Shown here in pieces: positions 53,461-60,067 of a stretch of 64,000 nt of DNA. Location: contig NZ_PYWK01000002.1 of the NCBI RefSeq assembly GCF_003049645.1, positions 62,001 to 126,000 on the forward strand, given 5' to 3'. This DNA comes from Metasolibacillus fluoroglycofenilyticus (GTDB lineage: Bacteria; Bacillota; Bacilli; Bacillales_A; Planococcaceae). Each line of letters begins with the position of its first letter. The stretch's first letter is position 1. Made by a program: the position numbers and the translations under genes. The notes below the pieces were generated by a model. That model did not search any database, was not told the DNA's origin, and was given only the letters and a program-made list of their open reading frames with translations.

Positions 53461-54540
53461 ATGAGGTCAACACAAAAGAAAGTATTAACTAAAGTGCATG
53501 TACTGTTTTTAGTACAAAGTTGTTTAATTGGAACAGGGATATTACAGCTGCCTCAAAAATTAAGTTCCATGGGCTATAGCCAAGCATTTATGCCAATTTT
53601 ATTCAGCATCATTGCTACCATTACTTTATGGCCCATGATATTGCTTAACTCTAAATTTCCAACTAACAATTTATTTCAAATAAATGAAATTTTATTAGGG
53701 AAAATAATCGGTAAATTTTTTAATTTTTTACTCGTTCTATTATTCACCATTATTTGTATAGATTCTATAAGTAGCTATATGCTATTAATTCAAAGCACTG
53801 CATTACCCGAGCAAACGATTACTCTACCTGTTATTTGTTTTTTGGCACTGCTTGTTTATTTAGTTAGAGGTGGTATTTTTGCCATTGCTCGTTTTTCAAT
53901 TTTGACATTCTTTATAACGATTCCGATGGTTTTATTCACAAAATGGGCTATACAAAAAGGAGAGTTTAGTCATTTTTTTCCTTTGTTTAATTTCACATTC
54001 CAAGAGTTTTACGAGGCGACTAAAAACGGCTATTTATCTTTTTTAGGTTATGAGCTTATTTTGTTTTACTATCCGTTTATTATTCAGCAGAAAAGTGCCT
54101 TTAAATATGCAACAATCGGTATTTGGATATCTGGTGTTTTAATGCTGATTACGACAGGTGTGAGCGTTATGTATTTTTCTGAATGGCAATTAAGCAATAT
54201 TGAATTTGCTGTTTTAAATATTTTTAAGGCTGGGGAATATTCCTTTATTGAGCGCATTGATATTATCGGAATGACGCTTTGGATTTTCTTAGTTTATTCC
54301 ACTGTCGCTTTATATTTATGGGCAGCAAATGAGGGCTTTAAATCACTTATTTTAGCGAAATCTCAAATCCATTTATATATTTTAGTAATTGCCATCTTCA
54401 TTGCGCTTATAATACCTCTTTCACAGCACTTGAAGGAAAAAATCTTTACAATTAATAACTATGTATTTTATTTATTACTGCTTTGGCCGATTTTTTTATC
54501 CATCATCTATTTTTTCAGAAAAAAGCAGGTGCAGCAATGA
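53461..54540 (+). CDS. Spore germination protein, GerB-type permease subunit
   Basis: A 359-residue polytopic membrane protein of the amino-acid/polyamine/organocation group (about ten helices). GerAB-type marks are the helix-1 GTGILQLPQKLSSMG and the helix-6 YLSFLGYELILFYYPF. In GerA receptors the B subunit is the one that binds the small-molecule germinant, often L-alanine. It follows the A subunit by 30 bp and its stop overlaps the C-subunit start as ATGA. GATGAAAAA gives a poor ribosome site before ATG 53461, suggesting coupling. Confidence 0.9.
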   Translation: MRSTQKKVLTKVHVLFLVQSCLIGTGILQLPQKLSSMGYSQAFMPILFSIIATITLWPMILLNSKFPTNNLFQINEILLGKIIGKFFNFLLVLLFTIICIDSISSYMLLIQSTALPEQTITLPVICFLALLVYLVRGGIFAIARFSILTFFITIPMVLFTKWAIQKGEFSHFFPLFNFTFQEFYEATKNGYLSFLGYELILFYYPFIIQQKSAFKYATIGIWISGVLMLITTGVSVMYFSEWQLSNIEFAVLNIFKAGEYSFIERIDIIGMTLWIFLVYSTVALYLWAANEGFKSLILAKSQIHLYILVIAIFIALIIPLSQHLKEKIFTINNYVFYLLLLWPIFLSIIYFFRKKQVQQ

Positions 54541-55631
54541 AGAATAGATTACTTCTTATTTTCCTTTTGTTATTTGTCACTGGGTGCTCTGAGCAAGAGA
54601 AGAAAATTCCAATTGAAGAAGTAGATATGATTGGGATTATGGCATTTGATTATGTTGATGAAAAAACAAAAAAGCTCACTGTCGCGATTCCGCAATATTC
54701 ACCCGACGCTAAAAAAGACACGAAGATATTTTCTACAGAAACCGATTTAGTATCCCAAGGTATCGTCAAAATCGAAGCTTCTTCTGATCGTAAAGTTGTC
54801 TTAAACCAGCTTCGAGTTATTTTAGTCAGTGAAGAATTTGCTCGCAAAGGGCAGGTCAGGACAGTGATTGAGCATATTTATCGCAATGCAGAAGTGGGTA
54901 ATAAAGCATTAATTGCTGTTGTCAAAGACCGTGCAGAGGGCATTCTTTATGCTGAATATCCTGATAAGCCAAATATTAATTTTTATTTAAACGATTTGCT
55001 ACTACCTAGTCTTAATACAGCCTTTAATCCAAATACTAATATTCATGATTTTATTTATGGTACGACAAATACGACAAAGGACGCTTCCGCCCCATATCTT
55101 GAGCTACTTGGTGATAGAATTGAAATTGCAAATATCGCATTATTTAAGGATGATGTTATGGTAGACACCATCCCCCCGAATGAAGCAATCTTTATCCAGG
55201 CGTTACAAGGTAGAAAAAATCTTGCACCACTTGTAATTGATATACCTGATGATACAAAAGTATTGCTAAATCTTGTTAAAAGCAAAAGCAAAATTGAAAG
55301 CAATAAAGATAGGAATTATCCAAAGCTTACTATCCATTTAGAAATTAAGGCAACCTTAAGTGAATACAGTATTGAAGATACAGAAAAATTAAATTCATGG
55401 AAAGAAATCAGTGACTTAGAAAAATCAATCAATCAACAATTAGAGAAGGATATTAAAGCATTTGTAGAAAAATTAAATAAAAAACAAGTCGACCCAATTG
55501 GTTTAAGTGAATATTTCCGTAAATATACACATGGCAAATGGACACGCGAAATGACAGATGAAATACTAGATAAATTAGAAGTAGACATTCATGTAAAAAC
55601 AATTATTGTTAGTACAGGGACACTAAAGTAA
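54537..55631 (+). CDS. Spore germination protein, GerC-type lipoprotein subunit
   Basis: A 364-residue lipoprotein. The signal peptide ends in the lipobox FVTGC (Cys18). The mature part follows the GerAC pattern of three domains: VDMIGIMAFDYVDEKTKKL early, LVSQGIVKIEASSDRKVV, then C-terminal domain with IDAxVEKLNKKQVDPIGLSEYFRKY-like region (about 300-340). ATG 54537 overlaps the permease stop. It anchors to the outer face of the spore inner membrane and completes the receptor. A terminator follows at 55723. Confidence 0.9.
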   Translation: MKNRLLLIFLLLFVTGCSEQEKKIPIEEVDMIGIMAFDYVDEKTKKLTVAIPQYSPDAKKDTKIFSTETDLVSQGIVKIEASSDRKVVLNQLRVILVSEEFARKGQVRTVIEHIYRNAEVGNKALIAVVKDRAEGILYAEYPDKPNINFYLNDLLLPSLNTAFNPNTNIHDFIYGTTNTTKDASAPYLELLGDRIEIANIALFKDDVMVDTIPPNEAIFIQALQGRKNLAPLVIDIPDDTKVLLNLVKSKSKIESNKDRNYPKLTIHLEIKATLSEYSIEDTEKLNSWKEISDLEKSINQQLEKDIKAFVEKLNKKQVDPIGLSEYFRKYTHGKWTREMTDEILDKLEVDIHVKTIIVSTGTLK

Positions 55632-55722
55632 TAACGTAGGGAGTAACGACATAGAAAGCAGCATTTTCCCTTTTAAAAAACCATGCATTTTTCTAAGTAG
55701 CAAATATTTCAATCAAATAGCA

Positions 55723-55771
55723 AAAAGGTTATCTGAAAGCATGCTAGCGCACTGCTTTCAGATAACCTTTT
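55723..55771. terminator. Shared terminator of gerC-type gene and the 3D-domain gene
   Basis: An 18-bp stem: AAAAGGTTATCTGAAAGC (55723-55740) with GCTTTCAGATAACCTTTT (55754-55771). It sits between convergent genes and overlaps the stop codon of the 3D-domain gene. Confidence 0.85.
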
Positions 55772-56477
55772 AATTTAAAACTTTAATTTTCACTTTTTTT
55801 ACTCCCCATTGCATTGCATTCTCATATTCAGGGATAAAGACGTCAATTTTATGCCCTTTAATCGCGCCTCCTGTATCACCTGCAATTGCCTCTCCATAGC
55901 CCTCTACCCATACCTTTGTACCAAGCGGAATTACCCTTGGGTCAACGGCAATTACTTTTTGATTTGGATTTGCGCGTAAATCAATGCCATAAGCTGTTGT
56001 TCCTGAACAGCCTTTACAATAAGCTGTATATGCAGTTGCGGTCACGACCATTTCGTCACCTTGCTGTTGCTCAAATACATCTGTATTTTGTACTGGATTA
56101 TTCGGTGGTGTAGCGGGCGTTGTAGCTACGACTTTTTCCTCATAGGTAGTAGCAGGCTCGTCCCCATCATTATAAATCGTCAACTGGTCTCCCGGGAAAA
56201 TTAGTGTATTTGTAACACCGTTCCATGCCATTAAGGAATTAAGTGAGACGCCGTATTTTAATGCTATACGGTATAAATTATCTCCTTCTACAACTGTGTA
56301 TGTGGTCGTTTCATCTTCCTGTAATTCCTCAATATTTAATGCGTCCCATGCGTGAATGCTGTAGTCATCAAATAAATGATCGCTTATAGGCAATGGAATA
56401 GCCGCCATTGGCGATATTGCTGCTATATTAAACAAAAACGACAACACTAAACTAATTACTGCTAGTTTGTATTTCAA
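55770..56477 (-). CDS. Secreted LysM and 3D-domain cell-wall protein (YocH-like)
   Basis: A 235-residue exported protein. A signal peptide covers about 1-27. One LysM peptidoglycan-binding domain spans about 58-103 (YTVVEGDNLYRIALKYGVS) and a 3D domain about 150-233 (ATAYTAYCKGCSG, VDPRVIPLGTKV, GDTGGAIKGHKIDVF). The three conserved aspartates of the 3D domain are kept; the domain is related to lytic transglycosylases. B. subtilis YocH and Rpf-like Sps proteins are the closest types and have muralytic activity. Between gerC and a glycosyltransferase; a role in germination or outgrowth is possible. Confidence 0.88.
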   Translation of the reverse strand: MKYKLAVISLVLSFLFNIAAISPMAAIPLPISDHLFDDYSIHAWDALNIEELQEDETTTYTVVEGDNLYRIALKYGVSLNSLMAWNGVTNTLIFPGDQLTIYNDGDEPATTYEEKVVATTPATPPNNPVQNTDVFEQQQGDEMVVTATAYTAYCKGCSGTTAYGIDLRANPNQKVIAVDPRVIPLGTKVWVEGYGEAIAGDTGGAIKGHKIDVFIPEYENAMQWGVKKVKIKVLN

Positions 56478-56606
56478 AACAATGCTCCTCCTTTATGGAT
56501 GCTATGAATTTTCAGTTAGTGTTGCCGCATATAAATAAAAATAAACATTTTTTCTCAAATTTGATTATTTATTTGGGTTTTCTTACAAAAAGGAGGACAT
56601 ATCGAC

Positions 56607-57677
56607 ATTACAATTAGCTTATGTATGATTGTAAAAAACGAGGAAGCGGTGCTTGCTCGATGTCTTGATTCAATTAAAGCAGCTGTTGATGAAATTAACA
56701 TTATTGATACAGGCTCCACAGACGCAACAAAAAGCATTGCCGCAAAATATACTTCTCGAATTTTTGATTTTCAATGGATTCATCATTTTGCAGCAGCGCG
56801 AAATTTCTCCTTTCAGCAGGCGACAAAGGATTATATTTTATGGCTTGATGCGGACGACATTATCACAAATGAAGAGCTGGTCAAATTGCAACATTTAAAA
56901 TTGACGCTCTCACCTACTGTTGATGCTGTCTCAATGCATTATCACCTCAACTTTGATACAGAAGGAAATGTCACCTACTCACTGAGACGTAATCGACTTG
57001 TAAGAAGACAGCGGCAATTTCAATGGATTGGTGCAGTGCATGAATATTTAGCAGTGGATGGCACAATCATTCATAGCGATATTGCCATATCGCATCAGCC
57101 ATTAAGCCGCGATGCTTCGCGCAATCTAGCTATTTATGAGCGATTGCTTACTGCTGGAGAAGTATTTTCAACGCGCGACCTTTATTATTATGCGAATGAG
57201 CTTAAAGACCACAGGCAATATGAAAAAGCAATATCGTTCTACGAACAGTTTTTAGCAACAGAGCAGGGCTGGGTAGAAGATTGTATACAAGCCTGCTTTA
57301 AAATGGCTGATTGCTACAGCGCTTTACAAAACGAAAAACGTGCAATCCAATCAATTACTAGAAGTCTCACATTTGATTCACCACGCCCAGAGGCTTGCTG
57401 TCGCTTCGGTTTTTATTTTATGGAGCAGCATAAAAATCAGCAGGCAATTTATTGGTATGAGCAGGCACTCACTATAAAGGAGCCAAGTCATACACCATTC
57501 CGCAATCACATTTTTACAACATGGCTCCCCCATTTACAGCTCTGTGTACTGTATGATCGTTTACAGCAATATGAGCTCGCTTATGAACATCATATACAGG
57601 CAAAAAGCTTTTATCCAACGCATCCTCAAATACTTCATAACGAACAGTATTTTCAGCAGCTCTTTCCTGAACGATAA
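56607..57677 (+). CDS. Glycosyltransferase family 2 with C-terminal TPR-like region
   Basis: A 356-residue soluble protein. The GT2 domain covers about 1-215: TISLCMIVKNEEAVLARCL, INIIDTGSTD, FAAARNFSF and the DXD-type WLDADDII. The C-terminal 130 residues are helical repeats of TPR type. The frame opens without ATG/GTG/TTG: AAGGAGG is followed 10 bases later by ATT 56607, exactly where relatives have the Met of MTISLCMIVKNEE. The first ATG in frame (56625) would delete the first beta strand. It lies next to Ena-like and collagen-like genes and may glycosylate a spore-surface protein. Confidence 0.82.
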   Translation: MTISLCMIVKNEEAVLARCLDSIKAAVDEINIIDTGSTDATKSIAAKYTSRIFDFQWIHHFAAARNFSFQQATKDYILWLDADDIITNEELVKLQHLKLTLSPTVDAVSMHYHLNFDTEGNVTYSLRRNRLVRRQRQFQWIGAVHEYLAVDGTIIHSDIAISHQPLSRDASRNLAIYERLLTAGEVFSTRDLYYYANELKDHRQYEKAISFYEQFLATEQGWVEDCIQACFKMADCYSALQNEKRAIQSITRSLTFDSPRPEACCRFGFYFMEQHKNQQAIYWYEQALTIKEPSHTPFRNHIFTTWLPHLQLCVLYDRLQQYELAYEHHIQAKSFYPTHPQILHNEQYFQQLFPER

Positions 57678-57691
57678 TAGAAAATTTAATT

Positions 57692-57736
57692 AGGCTATTG
57701 AAAAAAACAGAGATAACTCTGCTTTCCCAATAGCCT
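57692..57736. terminator. Bidirectional terminator between glycosyltransferase and Ena-like gene
   Basis: AGGCTATTG (57692-57700) pairs with CAATAGCCT (57728-57736); an inner AGAG/CTCT adds to the stem. Convergent genes flank it. Confidence 0.7.
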
Positions 57737-57743
57737 TGAATAT

Positions 57744-58079
57744 TTAGAAATTATAATTTAAAGAATATGAAATTTTCACATTAGCTACTGAAGCAGCCGT
57801 ACCTGCTAATTGAATATCCGCAATATTATTTGCCGTTATTGATATAGAATTACCAGGAGTAATTGGGGGAATTGCTGGTGTTGCAGGGCTACTTGTAACT
57901 GTTAGTGTAACATCTCCTGTTGATGAGCTTGCGTTTTCCACTAAAATTGTGCCATTAATCGCGAAAGGCGTGGAATTCTCCCATACTGTAACTGCTGTCT
58001 CATCAGTTAATGTTAAGTCTTGACATACAGAATCATGGACACTTGTTTTACTACCGCAACAGCTTCCTAATTTCGCCAT
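57744..58079 (-). CDS. S-Ena-type endospore appendage subunit-like protein (DUF3992)
   Basis: A 111-residue protein. An N-terminal arm with CC (GSCCGSKTSVHDSVCQDLT) precedes a beta-rich jelly-roll-like body with PGNSISITANNIADIQL near the C terminus. This pattern fits DUF3992, the family of Ena pilin-like subunits that form disulfide-locked endospore fibres in the Bacillus cereus group. The start is ATG 58079 after GGAGGTG. It carries no signal peptide, as expected for mother-cell assembly. Upstream lies a second, Ena-like gene and two hairpins. Family membership is inferred from pattern, not searched. Confidence 0.75.
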   Translation of the reverse strand: MAKLGSCCGSKTSVHDSVCQDLTLTDETAVTVWENSTPFAINGTILVENASSSTGDVTLTVTSSPATPAIPPITPGNSISITANNIADIQLAGTAASVANVKISYSLNYNF

Positions 58080-58110
58080 ATTCTCACCTCCTTTTCTAAG
58101 CAATGAAAGC

Positions 58111-58231
58111 TTGGCATATAGATAGCTAGATTTTTGACGGAGTCCGCCTTCAAAATCTATGCTATTTGCCAAAAGCTTTATCCTGACCCAAAAGAGACCT
58201 TGTAATTTCAAGAGCTGAATCAGGATAAAAT
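58111..58231. repeat. Two tandem long hairpins between the Ena-like genes
   Basis: First: CTTGGCATATAGATAG..CTAGATTTTTGA pairs with TCAAAATCTA..CTATTTGCCAAAAG (58111-58176). Second: TTTATCCTGA pairs with TCAGGATAAA (58180-58231). Neither has a U tract. They sit in the leader of the gene at 57744-58079. CATATACTA, a sigma-K-like -10, is at 58238-58246 (minus). Confidence 0.55.
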
Positions 58232-58281
58232 CATAGCTAGTATATGTGTCAGTGATTATGAAGCATTGGTCAACCGAACTA

Positions 58282-58862
58282 CTAAAGGTAAATCTCTTGT
58301 AACTTCTTTGCTGTTATCGTTAATTCAATTGTGCTATTAGCCTGTGCTTTGATTTCTATTGCTTTCATATTGTGTAAGGTGAATGCTTTACATGTTTTAT
58401 CTATTGTAACAATAGTAATAGCTCCTCCTCGCTTATAGAGCTTTAATTCAAGGGGTTGTTCCGTATGAACATTTAAGGTTACGGTATTATCTAAATTATG
58501 CATATTATTTATCCATGAAAAACTAGGCTTTCCTTCTGGATTGCCTGAAATTGTTGTGCAGATTTTTGTTTGTACAGCGCTGTTACATACGTAACTATCA
58601 TAAATATGGAAACAAACTGGCATACAATAAAAGCAATTCAAATCGACAATAATCCTCTGTTTAGTGCGAACAAGCTTTTTTTGACAACAGCAAGGGAAAA
58701 GGATTTCAAGTATGGCACACTGACCATTTTCTATGACAGCAATTAATGAAAAAAACGCGAAATAAACGGACAGTTTTGTGAAAATCCTACAACTGTTAAA
58801 GGCTGACCATTTTCACCTAATAATATAAATGGTCGCCCCTTTTCTATTTTGGTCATGTCCAT
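58282..58862 (-). pseudogene. Ena-like cysteine-rich gene split by a frameshift
   Basis: A frame from 58641 to 58282 encodes a beta-rich Ena-like region (SWINNMHNLDNTVTLNVH, FTLHNMKAIEIKAQ). A second frame starts at ATG 58862 (MDMTKIEKGRPFILL) after GGAGGGG and ends at a T7 run (58749-58755 on the plus strand as A7). Adding one base joins the two into about 194 codons with clusters such as FPCCCQKK and LNCFYCMPVC. So it is either a broken gene or a sequencing error in the homopolymer. Ena1C-like identity is an inference. Confidence 0.5.
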
Positions 58863-59315
58863 GCATTGCCCCTCCCCCCGTTTTCACTGCATTTTTTATA
58901 GTTTATGGAACACTTTTTAGGAAATATAGTTTTTTGTCCGTCCATTAATCAAATAAGGAGAATAAGTTAACATAGAGTGTCCAAAAAGCCGTACGTACCC
59001 AGAATTTTGGGCGTTGGCAATGATACTTTAGCAAAAAATTTACTTAGAGCTTTCTTTGGAAACGTGAGAAACAAATAGTTTAGCCGTGTTTCTCACAAAT
59101 TAAAATGAAGTAACGAAAACTAAAATTGCATAGTATTTGCAAAACAAGACAGTTTTTTAGATAGCTTCTCTCTGTATTCATTTTATCGCCTATAGAGAGA
59201 ATGATTTCTACACCTATCACCTTGCTATCAGTATAAAAACATGTGCTCCTGCGCTTACTCGTCGTAAAAAAATTTGCTGAAAGAAATTGAAATATGCTAG
59301 AAAGGAGGAAAATTG
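58863..59315. other. Intergenic region upstream of the collagen-like gene
   Basis: Contains a GTGAGAAAC / GTTTCTCAC hairpin at 59063-59096 and, at 59240-59280, an inverted fragment of the GCGACGAGTAACCGCAGGAG module of the compound repeat. No gene is visible. No clear sigma-K promoter. Confidence 0.5.
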
Positions 59316-60002
59316 ATGGAAATACAAAATTGTAAAAAATGCGCTTCAAAAAATTGTAATTGCAACCGTCCCTTAGGTTGCAAAGGGGTCACCGGAGCTA
59401 CCGGACCTACTGGACCTACCGGAGAAGCTGGCGCTACTGGAGCCACTGGGCCTACCGGGGAAGCTGGCGCTACTGGAGCCACTGGGCCTACCGGAGAAAC
59501 TGGCGCTACTGGAGCCACTGGGCCTGCTTTTACCGAGGGATTCTCAGCCTTTAAACCCTCATTAATAACAACTGGCTCAACTGTTATTACAAACTGGACA
59601 GTTTCCGCTCCTTATTACACAACAGCAGGCTTTAATGCGACATCAGGCGTCTTTACAGTGCCTACAACTGGAAAATATGCCTTTGCTGCTACGCTTAATT
59701 ATTCGACAACTGCAACGATTAGTTTATCTTTAGGTAGTGGCATCAACCCTGCATTTTATCTTCGTCGAAATGGTTCTAGCAATGTAATTAGTGGATTGTT
59801 TCCATTGTTAAACGTGTCAGTCACTTTACTAACATTGCGTGCTATTTTAGGAAACGGTACAGTCACACTCGCTGGGGATTTATTGTTAAATGCAGGCGAT
59901 ACAATTGATTTATATTATGAGGCAAGTGGTTTAACAATTGGCTTAAATTTAGGAGGTGTCAACTCTGCAGGTATGGTATGGTCTTGTCATCGCATTGCTT
60001 AA
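59316..60002 (+). CDS. BclA-like collagen-repeat spore-surface protein
   Basis: A 228-residue protein. The N-terminal arm is Cys-rich ([20 protein letters not shown]), followed by 14 or so Gly-X-Thr/Pro triplets (about 27-70) in 36-bp DNA repeats encoding [12 protein letters not shown] at 59421-59525. The C-terminal domain (about 72-228) is a beta-rich TNF/C1q-like head ([36 protein letters not shown]). This is the layout of BclA exosporium fibres, where the repeats form a trimeric triple helix. No signal peptide. The start is ATG 59316, 7 bases after GGAGG. Confidence 0.85.
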   Translation: MEIQNCKKCASKNCNCNRPLGCKGVTGATGPTGPTGEAGATGATGPTGEAGATGATGPTGETGATGATGPAFTEGFSAFKPSLITTGSTVITNWTVSAPYYTTAGFNATSGVFTVPTTGKYAFAATLNYSTTATISLSLGSGINPAFYLRRNGSSNVISGLFPLLNVSVTLLTLRAILGNGTVTLAGDLLLNAGDTIDLYYEASGLTIGLNLGGVNSAGMVWSCHRIA

Positions 60003-60008
60003 TCAAAA

Positions 60009-60056
60009 AGCGCCTATCGGGAAAATATGCGAATGCCTACATTTCCCGATAGCGCT
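60009..60056. terminator. Terminator after the collagen-like gene
   Basis: AGCGCCTATCGGGAAA (60009-60024) pairs with TTTCCCGATAGCGCT (60042-60056). A-rich flanks on both sides; it also lies at the end of the convergent histidine-kinase gene. Confidence 0.75.
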
Positions 60057-60067
60057 AAAATTCATTT

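Noticed and set aside
51970..55631. Prophage or transport operon
   Set aside because: Subunit order, membrane layout and the lipoprotein with GerAC pattern fit a GerA-type germination receptor.
59297..59518. Proline/valine-rich frame opposite the collagen repeats
   Set aside because: Shadow of the GGX-type repeats on the other strand; no ribosome site.
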